Positions 8,695 to 17,213 of a stretch of DNA of 64,000 bases are shown piece by piece (within the stretch, counting starts at the first letter, position 1; every line of letters begins with the position of its first letter). The notes below the pieces were generated by a model. That model saw only the letters and a list, made by a program, of their open reading frames with translations. It had not been told where the DNA came from and searched no databases. The position numbers were made by a program, and so were the translations under genes. The stretch is taken from contig CAKPDN010000007.1 in NCBI GenBank assembly GCA_934149005.1, forward strand, positions 10,404 through 74,403. Direction: 5' to 3'. This stretch comes from an uncultured Clostridia bacterium. GTDB lineage: Bacteria > Bacillota > Clostridia > TANB77 > CAG-508.

Positions 8695-9216
8695 ATGGAA
8701 GATCCAGATATAACAAAAATGAAAGCAAATAGAGATAATAGATATTATGTATTAAAAGCTGTAAAAAGTAAAGGAAAACTTTTGGAGTTTGCAATACCAG
8801 AGTTTCAAGATGATGAGGAAATTGTGAAAGAAGCTTTAAATCAAGATGGTGAGGCAATGGAATTTGTTTCGAATAGATTAAAGGATGACAAAAACATAGC
8901 TTTGCTTGCAATAAATAATGCACCCTGGACAGCATGCTATGTTTCAGAAAGACTAAAAGCTGATAAAGATGTTATAATGGCAAGTGTAAAAACTTATGGA
9001 CAAACTTTATATTTCGCAAGTGAAAGATTGAGGGATGATAAAGAGGTTGTTAAAGCTGCTGTGGAAAATAAAGGATTAATTGTAAAATATGCTAGCCTGC
9101 GTTTAAGAAAAGATAAAGAAATTGCAGAAATTGCTATAAAACAGGATAAGAGAGCTTATAAGTTTTTGAGTAAAGAATTAAAAAATGATGAGGATATAAA
9201 AAGATTATTAGAGTAA
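8695..9216 (+). CDS. DUF4116-type repeat protein
   Basis: 173 residues if started at 8695, where AAAGGAG at 8683-8689 is well placed. An upstream TTG at 8569 would only add residues encoded by the inverted-repeat element. The protein is built of about five helical repeats of ~26 residues, each with a core such as LRDDKEVVKAAVENKGLIVKYAS. This is the pattern of DUF4116 repeats, whose function is not known. Cytosolic, no signal. It stands alone between trmB and pfkA. Confidence 0.75.
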   Translation: MEDPDITKMKANRDNRYYVLKAVKSKGKLLEFAIPEFQDDEEIVKEALNQDGEAMEFVSNRLKDDKNIALLAINNAPWTACYVSERLKADKDVIMASVKTYGQTLYFASERLRDDKEVVKAAVENKGLIVKYASLRLRKDKEIAEIAIKQDKRAYKFLSKELKNDEDIKRLLE

Positions 9217-9273
9217 AAGTATACAAATGATGTTATAAAATAAATAAGATAAAATATTATAGGAGGAATAAAA

Positions 9274-10419
9274 ATGGTTAAAAAAGTTGCAATATTAGCA
9301 AATGGAGGAGATGTAGCAGGATTTAATGCTGTAATAAGAGGGATAGTAAAAACTGCTGAAAATAGTGGAGTAGAATGTTATGGATTTATTGATGGATATA
9401 ATGGATTGCTAAAAAATGATTACATAAAATTGAGTACAGCAGAAGATGGAAATGCAGAAGGAATTTTACCAAAGGGAGGGTCGATTATAGGTTCATCAAC
9501 AAATGCAAATGTATTTAATTATAAAGTTATAGATGAAAATGAAAATGTTGAATATAGAGATTTATCTAATATATGTATTGAAAATATCAAAAAAAATGAG
9601 TTTGATTGTATATTTACATTAGGAGGAGATGGAACCCAAAAGTCAGCAAGGGATTTTGCAACAAAAGGTGTAAATGTAATAGGAGTTCCTAAAACAATAG
9701 ATAATGATGTTATGTGTACAGAAATAACGTTTGGATATAATACAGCTGTATCAGTGGCTATGGAGGCGATTGATAGACTTCATACAACAGGAGAAACTCA
9801 TCATAGAATAATGGTATTAGAAGTTATGGGAAGATATGCTGGATGGATTGCGTTGGAATCAGCAATAGCAGGTGGAGCAGATGTGGCTTTAATTCCAGAA
9901 ATACCATATGATATTAACAGAGTAGCCGAAAAAATTAGAAATAGACAAAAAAGAGGTAAGAACTTTAGTGTAGTAGTTGTTGCAGAAGGTGCTAAACCAA
10001 AGGGAGGAGACATTGTTGTAGAAGAAACAAGAGAAAATGGAAAAGGTGTTGATAATACAAAACTTGGAGGAATTGGACCTGTTGTTGCAAAACAACTTCA
10101 AGAAATAACAGGATTGGAAGCAAGAAATACAACCTTAGGATATATGCAAAGAGGTGGAACACCAACGGCTTTTGATAGAGTGTTATCAACAAAATATGGA
10201 ACAGCTGCTATGAGATTGGCACTTGAAGGAAAATTTGGAAATTTAGTAGTTATAAAAAATGGAAAAGTGGATTATGCTTCTTTAGAAGATGTTGTAGGAC
10301 AAAATAAAGAAATTGGTGCTGTTTCAGGAAATACAGCTGTAAGTAGTCAAAGAAAAGTTACAATGGATGATGACTTAGTAAAAACTGCAAGAAGTGTAGG
10401 GATTAATTTAGGTGATTAA
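9274..10419 (+). CDS. pfkA: 6-phosphofructokinase
   Basis: Phosphorylates fructose 6-phosphate in glycolysis. The 381-residue protein has the nucleotide loop NGGDVAGFNAVIRG (11-24), LGGDGT near 110, PKTIDNDV near 133 and MGRYAGWIAL near 182. It is longer than the classical ~320-residue ATP enzyme and carries Gly in GGDGT (ATP-type) together with Lys in PKTIDND (the residue typical of pyrophosphate-linked enzymes). From family knowledge that combination occurs in the so-called group III or mixed PFKs, so the phosphate donor is uncertain. Ribosome-binding site AGGAGG at 9261-9266. The alcohol dehydrogenase gene follows after 39 bases. Confidence 0.93.
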   Translation: MVKKVAILANGGDVAGFNAVIRGIVKTAENSGVECYGFIDGYNGLLKNDYIKLSTAEDGNAEGILPKGGSIIGSSTNANVFNYKVIDENENVEYRDLSNICIENIKKNEFDCIFTLGGDGTQKSARDFATKGVNVIGVPKTIDNDVMCTEITFGYNTAVSVAMEAIDRLHTTGETHHRIMVLEVMGRYAGWIALESAIAGGADVALIPEIPYDINRVAEKIRNRQKRGKNFSVVVVAEGAKPKGGDIVVEETRENGKGVDNTKLGGIGPVVAKQLQEITGLEARNTTLGYMQRGGTPTAFDRVLSTKYGTAAMRLALEGKFGNLVVIKNGKVDYASLEDVVGQNKEIGAVSGNTAVSSQRKVTMDDDLVKTARSVGINLGD

Positions 10420-10458
10420 AAAAATCATAAATATCAAAAGAAAAAGGAGGAATTTGAA

Positions 10459-11619
10459 ATGGCAATAAAATTTGTCTTAAATGAAACATCATATTTTGGT
10501 GAAAATGCTAGAGAAACTCTAGTAGAAGAAATTAAAAAGAGAGGATTTAAAAAAGTATTTTTAGTAAGTGATAAATCACTAGTAGAAGCTGGTGTTACAA
10601 GTAAAGTAGAACAAATATTGAAAAATGCAGAAATTGAATATACTCTATATGATGAAATAAAACCAAATCCAACAATAAAAAATGTAACAGATGGTGTATC
10701 AGCTTGTAAAGAAGCTAAAGCTGATGTTATTGTTGCAGTTGGAGGAGGTTCAAGTATAGATACATCAAAAGGAATTTCGATAGTAATGACTAATCCAGAT
10801 AGAGCTGATATAAAATCTCTAAATGGAGCATCAAATACAGTAAACAGAGGAATGCCAATAATAGCACTTCCAACAACAGCAGGAACAGCAGCAGAAGTTA
10901 CAATTAATTATGTTATAACAGATGAAGAAAGGAAAATAAAAATGGTATGCGTAGATCCAAATGATATACCAATTGTTGCAATTGTGGATTCAGAATTAAT
11001 GGCATCAATGCCAAAATCACTTGCAGCAGCAACAGGCATGGATGCATTAACACATGCGGTAGAGGGATATATTACAAAAGCACATAATGAAATATCAGAT
11101 ATGTTCCATATGAAGGCTATAAAAATGATATTCAAATATTTACCAGCAGCTGTAAATGATAAAAATCCAGAAGCAATTGATAAAATGGGTATAGCTCAAT
11201 ATATTGCAGGAATGGGATTCAGCAATGTTGGACTTGGAATAGTTCACTCAATGGCACATCAATTAGGAGCTGTATATGATACACCACATGGAATAGCAAA
11301 TGCAATGTTATTGCCAACAGTTATGAGATTTAATGGACAAGACTCTGCAACAGCACAAAGATTTAGAGAAATTTTATGTGAAATAGGAAGACCAGATGCT
11401 GCTAATTTAAATGATCAAGATGTTATAAATACATTTGTATGGATGATTAGCGAACTTTCTAAAGCAGTTGGTATTACTCAAACAATTAAAGATTATGGTA
11501 CTAAGGAAGAAGATATACCAATGCTTGCTGATAAAGCAATGGAGGATCCTTGTAAACCAGGAAATCCAAGAGAAGTAAGTAAAGAAGATTTTATTAGATT
11601 ATATAAAGAAGCTATGTAA
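10459..11619 (+). CDS. Iron-containing alcohol dehydrogenase (FucO-like)
   Basis: NAD(P)-dependent reduction of an aldehyde to an alcohol during fermentation. The 386-residue protein has GGGSSIDTSKG near 96 (coenzyme binding), ALPTTAGTAAEV near 139, and the metal ligands in MDALTHAVEGY (Asp, His), GIVHSMAHQLGA (His) and DTPHGIANA (His). The order and length fit the group III family containing lactaldehyde reductase and 1,3-propanediol/butanol dehydrogenases. Substrate cannot be fixed. Ribosome-binding site AAGGAGG at 10443-10449. Likely cotranscribed with pfkA; a bidirectional terminator follows. Confidence 0.93.
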   Translation: MAIKFVLNETSYFGENARETLVEEIKKRGFKKVFLVSDKSLVEAGVTSKVEQILKNAEIEYTLYDEIKPNPTIKNVTDGVSACKEAKADVIVAVGGGSSIDTSKGISIVMTNPDRADIKSLNGASNTVNRGMPIIALPTTAGTAAEVTINYVITDEERKIKMVCVDPNDIPIVAIVDSELMASMPKSLAAATGMDALTHAVEGYITKAHNEISDMFHMKAIKMIFKYLPAAVNDKNPEAIDKMGIAQYIAGMGFSNVGLGIVHSMAHQLGAVYDTPHGIANAMLLPTVMRFNGQDSATAQRFREILCEIGRPDAANLNDQDVINTFVWMISELSKAVGITQTIKDYGTKEEDIPMLADKAMEDPCKPGNPREVSKEDFIRLYKEAM

Positions 11620-11639
11620 TTTCTCCTAGTTACCTTAAA

Positions 11640-11666
11640 AGTGGGCCTCATATTTTGAGGTCCACT
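11640..11666. terminator. Bidirectional terminator
   Basis: AGTGGGCCTCA (11640-11650) pairs with TGAGGTCCACT (11656-11666), one central mismatch. It lies between the convergent alcohol dehydrogenase and uvrB genes. Confidence 0.8.
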
Positions 11667-11686
11667 AATTTTAAAATTGTTTTTAT

Positions 11687-13647
11687 TTATTGCAATAATT
11701 TTTCTAATTCTTTAATTTTATCTCTAATTTCAGCTGCTTTTTCAAATTCCATAGAAGTAGCATATTTAAGCATTTCATCAGTTAAAGTTGTTATAGTATT
11801 TTTAATATCATCAGTACTTTCCATTTTGAATTCAATTCCAATATCCTCTTGCTTAATTATACTAATATTATCTCGAATAGATTTATTAATAGTTTTTGGA
11901 ATAATTCCATGTGCTAAATTATATTCTTCTTGAATTTTTCTTCTTCTATTAGTTTCAGAAATAGCCTTTTCCATAGAATCTGTAAGTTCATCTGCATACA
12001 TTATAACGGTACCATTTGTATTCCTAGCAGCACGCCCAATAGTTTGAATTAAAGAACGCTCTGAACGTAAGAATCCTTCTTTGTCTGCATCAAGAATTGC
12101 AACTAAAGAAACTTCAGGAATATCCAAACCTTCTCTTAAAAGATTTATACCTACTAGAACATCGAATTCCCCAAGTCTTAAATTTCTTATAATTTCCATT
12201 CTTTCTAATGCTTTTATATCTGAATGCATATAATTTACTTTTATATCCAAACTTTGCAAATAAGAAGTTAAATCTTCGGCCATTTTTTTAGTTAGAGTTG
12301 TAACTAGAACTCTTTCATGTTTTTCTACTCTAATTCTAATTTGTTCGATTAAATCATCAATTTGATTAGTAACAGGTTTTACTTCAATTTTTGGATCTAA
12401 AAGACCAGTGGGCCTAATAATTTGTTCGACAACATTCTTTTTTGAGTGTTCTTTTTCATAATCAGCAGGTGTTGCACTAACAAATACAACTTGATTTATT
12501 CTTTGTTCAAATTCTTCAAATTTAAGAGGCCTATTATCATAGGCTGAAGGTAATCTAAAACCATAATTAACAAGAGAATCTTTACGTGCGTGGTCTCCAT
12601 TATACATCGCTCTAACTTGAGGAATTGTGGCATGTGATTCATCTATTAGAAGTAAAAAATCTTTCGGAAAATAATCTAGTAGAGTATATGGAGGACTTCC
12701 AGCAGCTCTGTTACTTAAATGTCTTGAATAATTTTCTATTCCTTGACAAAAACCAGTTTCTTTCATCATTTCAATATCAAAATTAGTTCGTTCATCAATT
12801 CTCTGAGCTTCAATTAATTTATTGTTATCTTTAAAATATTTAATTCTTTCTTGCAATTCTTCTTCAATATTTATAATTGCTTTATCCAATTTATCTTTTT
12901 TTGTTACATATTGAGAGGCTGGTGGAATTAAGATATGTTTTCTTTCTCCAATAGATTTTCCTGTAAGTGGATTAATTTCAGAAATCTTTTCGATTACATC
13001 TCCCCAAAATTCAACTCTAACTGCACTTTCACTTTGAGAAGAAGGGTAAATTTCCAAAATATCACCTTTAGCTCTAAAAGTTCCTCTTTTGAAATCAATT
13101 TCATTTCTGGAATATTGCATTTCTACTAATTTTTTTAATACAGCATCTCTGGATTTATTCATTCCTTCACGTAAAGATAACATCATTTCTTGATAATCTT
13201 CTGGGTCACCTAATCCATATATACATGAGACTGATGCAACTATTATTACATCTCTTGTTTCAAATAAAGATAATGTTGCAGAATGTCTTAATTTATCAAT
13301 TTCATCATTAATTGAGGCATCTTTTTCTATATAAGTATCTGAAGATGGAATATAACTTTCAGGTTGATAATAGTCGTAATAACTTACAAAATATTCAACA
13401 TTATTTTCAGGAAAGAATTCTTTAAATTCTGAATAAAGTTGTCCGAGCAAGTGTCTTATTATGTGCCAAAACTAGTGTTGGCTTTTGAACTTTTTGTATA
13501 ATATTTGCCATTGTAAAGGTTTTTCCGTGAACCTGTAACACCTAAAAGAGTTTGAAATTTTTTGCCTTGTTTAATTCCTTCTGCTAAATATTCAATTGCT
13601 TTAGGCTGGTCGCCTGTGGGTTTGTAATCTGAATGTAATTTAAACAT
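11687..13647 (-). CDS. uvrB: Excinuclease ABC subunit B, two +1 frame breaks
   Basis: DNA-damage-loading helicase of nucleotide excision repair. It starts at ATG 13647 (MFKLHSDYKPTGDQPKAI) after AGAGGAG. The frame breaks at 13527, inside the Walker A motif (GVTGS then an extra C, then GKT), and again at 13445 (NKTLA, extra C, GQLYSEF). Skipping one C at each place gives a continuous 652-residue protein, normal for UvrB. It then has YYDYYQPE, ASVSCIYGLG, DESHAT, GINLLREGLD, IGRAARN and the C-terminal UVR motif near 615-650. Both breaks are an in-frame CGG followed by A. Outside them the sequence is perfectly conserved, so I annotate a functional gene that needs recoding, not a pseudogene; a sequencing error is the alternative. 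Confidence 0.9.
13442..13445 (-). other. Candidate +1 recoding site CGGA (uvrB, second)
   Basis: Minus strand reads ACA CTT GCT C GGA CAA CTT. After the first shift, CGG is exactly in frame here; skipping C restores T-L-A-G-Q-L-Y-S-E-F. Reading CGG in frame runs to a stop within a few codons. Confidence 0.75.
13524..13527 (-). other. Candidate +1 recoding site CGGA (uvrB, first)
   Basis: Minus strand reads GGT TCA C GGA AAA ACC TTT. CGG is codon 41. Skipping C restores the essential Walker A glycine of GSGKT; zero-frame reading ends at TAA 22 codons later. Confidence 0.75.
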
Positions 13648-13749
13648 ATTTATACTCCTCTTATAATATAATTTATTAATATTTTATCATATATCTAGTT
13701 AAATTTGAATACTTTTTATTTTTAAGTTTATTTTTTGTATGAAATATAA

Positions 13750-13773
13750 GAAAGCACCCATTTAGGTGCTTTC
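13750..13773. terminator. Hairpin terminator
   Basis: GAAAGCACC (13750-13758) and GGTGCTTTC (13765-13773) form a perfect 9-bp stem with a 6-base loop just beyond the stop of the minus-strand gene at 13780. Confidence 0.75.
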
Positions 13774-13779
13774 TTAATA

Positions 13780-14004
13780 CTACTTTTCCTCAAGATAATA
13801 ATCATGCACAATGTCTCCCGACTTGGAGACTCCGGCTTTGATGTGGAATTTTTTGCCGATGGGGTGATGCTTTAAGTACTCTACAAGATATTCCTTTTCG
13901 GGAGTGGAAATATATATATGAAAAACTTCTCCCTTATTGTAAGTACTTAAAAAATTTTCTGTTTTTTGCACAACATCTTCAATTCTCTTATTAATAACTG
14001 CCAT
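13780..14004 (-). CDS. Unknown 74-residue protein with foreign codon use
   Basis: The likely start is ATG 14004 (MAVINKRIEDVV), preceded by AAAGGATG; an ATG at 14013 overlaps that site. Small soluble protein, charged, with YLVEYLKHHPIGKKFHIKAG in its second half. I do not recognise the family. Its 3' half uses CCC, ATC, GGC, TTC, CAC, GCC, GTC, TCC and TCG codons that are rare elsewhere in the window, which suggests recent horizontal acquisition. It lies where spoIIIAA would be expected, directly upstream of and divergent from spoIIIAB. Confidence 0.6.
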   Translation of the reverse strand: MAVINKRIEDVVQKTENFLSTYNKGEVFHIYISTPEKEYLVEYLKHHPIGKKFHIKAGVSKSGDIVHDYYLEEK

Positions 14005-14166
14005 ATTTATCATCCTTTCGAAGTGTATATATTAAATGTTACATTAATATTGTAACAAATTTACACTAAAATGTCAAATTTATGTAAATTTAAATTTATA
14101 ATATATAAACAGGTTCTAAAATAAAAGTAACAGAATATAATATAGAAATAAAAGGAGATAGATAAA

Positions 14167-14677
14167 ATGCAACAGATAAAATATTTAATGTTATTTTTGG
14201 TATTTGTGCTATCAACTCTAATTGGAAGATATATATCTAATAAATATGTATATAGGCTAAAAGAACTAGAAGAAATAAAAAATGCTCTAAATATATTCAA
14301 ATCAAAAATAAAATTTACATATGAACCAATACCAGAAATATTTGATGAAATATCAAAAAATACTACAAATAATATATCAAAATTATTTGAAAATGCAGTA
14401 GAAATAATGAAAAATGAAACTGCAACAGTAGCATGGGAAAGAGCAATAGACAACTTTTCAGGTAATCTAAATAAAGAGGACAAGCATACTATAAAAACAT
14501 TGTCAAAATTATTACGGAACAACTGATATTGAAGGACAATTAAGTCAAATAGAAGTAACAGAAAGTTTTTTAGGAGAACAAATTAGACAAGCACAAGAAG
14601 AAAAAAATAAAAATGAAAAGTTATATCAAAAATTAGGAATAACAATAGGATTAGCTATTGTAATTATATTAATATAA
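14167..14677 (+). CDS. spoIIIAB: Stage III sporulation protein AB, with +1 frame break
   Basis: Component of the SpoIIIA-SpoIIQ channel that links mother cell and forespore. Starts at ATG 14167 after AAAGGAG. The N-terminal membrane segment (MLFLVFVLSTLIGRYIS) and the helical TVAWERAIDNFS region are typical. At 14515 an extra C precedes GGA; read in frame, the protein would stop after 119 residues. Skipping the C gives LLGTTDIEGQLSQIEVTESF and the C-terminal membrane anchor ITIGLAIVIILI, 169 residues in all, as in known SpoIIIAB. spoIIIAC follows after 38 bases. spoIIIAA is not upstream. Confidence 0.88.
14515..14518 (+). other. Candidate +1 recoding site CGGA (spoIIIAB)
   Basis: AAA TTA TTA C GGA ACA ACT GAT. 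CGG is codon 117. Skipping C restores L-L-G-T-T-D-I-E-G; zero frame ends at TGA three codons later. Confidence 0.75.
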
Positions 14678-14715
14678 GTTTTAAAAATATTTAATATTAT
14701 GGAGGGGATTTATAT

Positions 14716-14910
14716 ATGAGTATAGATTTATTATTTAAAATAGCCGCAATAGGAATTTTAGTAGCAGTATTATATCAAGTTTTAGTAAGGGCAGGAAGAG
14801 AAGATCAAGCAATGATGACAACACTTGCAGGTTTAGTTATAGTTTTAACAATGGTTATAAAAGAAATAAGCGGACTATTTGATACGGTAAGAACACTATT
14901 TAATTTATAA
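14716..14910 (+). CDS. spoIIIAC: Stage III sporulation protein AC
   Basis: 64-residue membrane protein with two hydrophobic helices (about 6-24 and 33-52), beginning MSIDLLFKIAAIGILVAVL and containing GREDQAMMTTLAGLV. The size, sequence and position between spoIIIAB and AD are diagnostic. Part of the channel complex in the engulfing mother-cell membrane. Ribosome-binding site GGAGGGG at 14701-14707. Confidence 0.93.
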   Translation: MSIDLLFKIAAIGILVAVLYQVLVRAGREDQAMMTTLAGLVIVLTMVIKEISGLFDTVRTLFNL

Positions 14911-14927
14911 AAAGAGGTATTCATAAA

Positions 14928-15314
14928 ATGGAAATAATAAAAATAATAGGGATTGCTTTAATTGCTTTAATTATAATAATAATGTTAAAACAATATAGAC
15001 CAGAATATGCAATATTTATAAGTATATTGACAGGAGCATTAATTCTCTTTCTGGTAATGGACAGGTTAACGGGAATAATAAATTTAATCCAATCAATTCA
15101 AAATAAATATTCAATAAATACACAATTTATAGCACTTTTAATAAAAATTACAGGAATAGCGTTTCTTTCTGAATTTGCAGTAAGCATATGCAAAGATTCA
15201 GGAGAAGCTGCGATAGCAAACAAAATAGAACTTGGAAGTAAAATAATAATTATATCAATGTCAATACCAATAATTTCAAGCTTATTAGAAATTATACTAA
15301 AAATTTTACCATAA
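14928..15314 (+). CDS. spoIIIAD: Stage III sporulation protein AD
   Basis: 128 residues, about four hydrophobic segments, with the family features MEIIKIIGIALIALIIIIML, LIKITGIAFLSEFAVSICKDSG and the acidic/amide-rich AIANKIELGSK. Belongs to the SpoIIIA channel. Only 17 bases follow spoIIIAC (AAAGAGG at 14911-14917 is the ribosome-binding site). A family A repeat lies between its stop and spoIIIAE. Confidence 0.93.
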   Translation: MEIIKIIGIALIALIIIIMLKQYRPEYAIFISILTGALILFLVMDRLTGIINLIQSIQNKYSINTQFIALLIKITGIAFLSEFAVSICKDSGEAAIANKIELGSKIIIISMSIPIISSLLEIILKILP

Positions 15315-15327
15315 ATAAGTAAAGATG

Positions 15328-15383
15328 TGTCCCTAATAGGACAAAAATGTCCCAAAAGAACCGTCCCCATGGGACATGGGACA
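15328..15383. repeat. Dispersed GGGACGG repeat (family A), inverted copy
   Basis: Reverse-complement relative of 2736-2786 and 17820-17870, containing TGTCCCAAAAGAACCGTCCC. It sits inside the spoIIIA operon between AD and AE. Its right end (GGGACAGGAGG) runs straight into the spoIIIAE ribosome-binding site at 15383-15389, so a strong terminator role here would be polar on AE-AH. Confidence 0.8.
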
Positions 15384-15397
15384 GGAGGTAAGAAAAT

Positions 15398-16567
15398 GTG
15401 AGAAAAAAAAAGAAAATAATAGTAGTATTAATAATATTTATATGTATTATTTTTAAAGTAACAATTTCATGTGGTGCTAACACAAATGAAAATAAAAACA
15501 TAATAGAAAATCAGGAAGAAACATTTGGAATTAATTCATTTATAGAAAAATCAAAAGAATATAGTAGTGATTTTTTTAAAGATATAGACATAAATGAAAT
15601 TTTAAATTCTGCTATAAAAGGAAAAATAGATAATTCTGATATATATAAAAGGATTATAAATTTGCTAGGAACAGAGGTACAAGCAGGAATAAAAAGTTTA
15701 GTGAGTATTTTAGTTATTATTATAATACATAGTATTTTAAAATCTATAAGTGAAAGCCTTGAAAATGATAATATATCAAAACTAATATATTATGTACAAT
15801 ATATTGCAATAGTAACAATTATCATGAGTAATTTTTCAGATATAATAAATTTAGTAAAGGAAACATCAACAAATTTAATAGGGTTTATGAATACGTTAAT
15901 ACCTGTTTTAGTATCCTTAATGTTATATACAGGAAGTATAACTACTACAAGTATATTAGAACCTATAATATTATTTATGATAAATTTTATAGGTAATTTA
16001 GTTCAAGATATATTAATACCAATAATATTAATAATTACAGCAATAAGTATAATTTCAAAAATATCTGATAATGTTCAGGTTGAAAAAATTGCAAAGTTTT
16101 TAAAATCAAGTACAGTTTGGTTTTTGGGATTAGTATTAACAGTATTTGTGGGAGTTGTATCTTTAGAAGGAACTTTAGCGAGTTCTGTTGATGGAATAAC
16201 AGCAAAGACTGCAAAAACAGTTGTCAGTTCTGCTGTACCAGTTGTTGGGAAAATTTTAGGAGATGTCATAGATAGTGTATTAGGTTGTGGCGTTGTTTTA
16301 AAAAATGCAGTAGGTTTTTTAGGTGTAATAATTATTATTGGAATATGCATTTTGCCAATTTTAAAATTAACAGTTCTAACTTTTTCATATAAGTTAGTAT
16401 CAAGCATTAGTGAAGTGGTTGCAGATGCTAAGATTGTAAAGTTATTAGACCAAATTGCAGATATTTTCAAAATATTGCTTGCTATTCTTATATCAATTTC
16501 TTTTATGGTTGTTATTGGAACGACTTTACTAGTGAAAATGTCAAATATAGGGATGATGTTTAGGTAA
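15398..16567 (+). CDS. spoIIIAE: Stage III sporulation protein AE
   Basis: Largest membrane subunit of the SpoIIIA apparatus. 389 residues, GTG start at 15398 with AGGAGGT at 15383-15389. A signal-type N-terminus (KKKKIIVVLIIFICIIFKV) is followed by a soluble ~80-residue stretch, then about eight hydrophobic helices. It includes the conserved VSLEGTLASSVDGITAKTAK and SSAVPVVGKILGDVIDSVLG. Length and motif order agree with the family. Confidence 0.95.
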   Translation: MRKKKKIIVVLIIFICIIFKVTISCGANTNENKNIIENQEETFGINSFIEKSKEYSSDFFKDIDINEILNSAIKGKIDNSDIYKRIINLLGTEVQAGIKSLVSILVIIIIHSILKSISESLENDNISKLIYYVQYIAIVTIIMSNFSDIINLVKETSTNLIGFMNTLIPVLVSLMLYTGSITTTSILEPIILFMINFIGNLVQDILIPIILIITAISIISKISDNVQVEKIAKFLKSSTVWFLGLVLTVFVGVVSLEGTLASSVDGITAKTAKTVVSSAVPVVGKILGDVIDSVLGCGVVLKNAVGFLGVIIIIGICILPILKLTVLTFSYKLVSSISEVVADAKIVKLLDQIADIFKILLAILISISFMVVIGTTLLVKMSNIGMMFR

Positions 16568-16595
16568 TAATAAAAGAATGTTAAAAGGTGAAGAT

Positions 16596-17213
16596 ATGAT
16601 TAATTTTTTAAGTACATGGGTGAAGAATTTAGCTTTGGCTTTAATTGTAGTTTCGATATTAGAAATGATTCTTCCAAATAACAAAACAAAAAAATATGTA
16701 AAAATGGTTATGGGACTGTATATATTGTTTAGTATAATATCGCCATTTATAGAAAATAGTAGTAAATTTAATATAGAAGATATATCTTTTTCAAAATACA
16801 TCGAAGAAGTTTCTAGTACAGATGTGGAAGTAGATCAGACTTCAATGGATAATAGATTAAATGATATATATAAAGAACAACTTGAAGAAGATATTATTCA
16901 AAAGATAGAGAATAAAGGATATATAGTAGAAAAATGTAAGGTAACAGCACATATATCTGAAGAAGATGCAGGAATAGAAAGTATTATTTTAAAGATTAAA
17001 ACAAAGGATGAACAAGATAATAAAAAAGCTTCTGTAGAAAATAAAATTGTTCAGGAAATTCGAAAAATACAAGTGAGTATTTCAAAAGATGATAATAATA
17101 AAAACTCTGATATAGAGGAAAATACAAATATTACAAAAACAGATATTAATACAATAAAAGAATTTTTAGTAAATGAATATGGGGTGAAGGAAGAATGTTT
17201 AAAGATAAGTTAA
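16596..17213 (+). CDS. spoIIIAF: Stage III sporulation protein AF
   Basis: 205 residues from ATG 16596, chosen because AAAAGGTG at 16583-16590 precedes it; an ATG at 16578 would lack one. Two N-terminal membrane helices (WVKNLALALIVVSILEMILP and MVMGLYILFSIISPFI) precede a soluble domain with the ring-building-motif-like fold known in SpoIIIAF. Its 3' end overlaps spoIIIAG by 19 bases, indicating translational coupling. Confidence 0.92.
   Translation: MINFLSTWVKNLALALIVVSILEMILPNNKTKKYVKMVMGLYILFSIISPFIENSSKFNIEDISFSKYIEEVSSTDVEVDQTSMDNRLNDIYKEQLEEDIIQKIENKGYIVEKCKVTAHISEEDAGIESIILKIKTKDEQDNKKASVENKIVQEIRKIQVSISKDDNNKNSDIEENTNITKTDINTIKEFLVNEYGVKEECLKIS

Noticed and set aside
11687..13647. 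Calling uvrB, spoIIIAB, the GT2 gene and dpaB pseudogenes
   Set aside because: Each has one lesion type only (extra C before GGA), no stop codons or deletions in the restored frame, and conserved motifs throughout. Decay would give varied lesions.
14515..14518. Random sequencing error as the sole explanation of the breaks
   Set aside because: Not excluded, but ordinary indel errors favour homopolymers. These sites have no long run and share CGGA, while hundreds of other GGA codons are unaffected. A systematic error at CGGA remains the main alternative and is stated in the finding.
14515..14518. A Shine-Dalgarno-stimulated frameshift as in prfB
   Set aside because: No consistent AGGGGG-like sequence lies a few bases upstream of the five sites; only the GT2 site has AGGG nearby.
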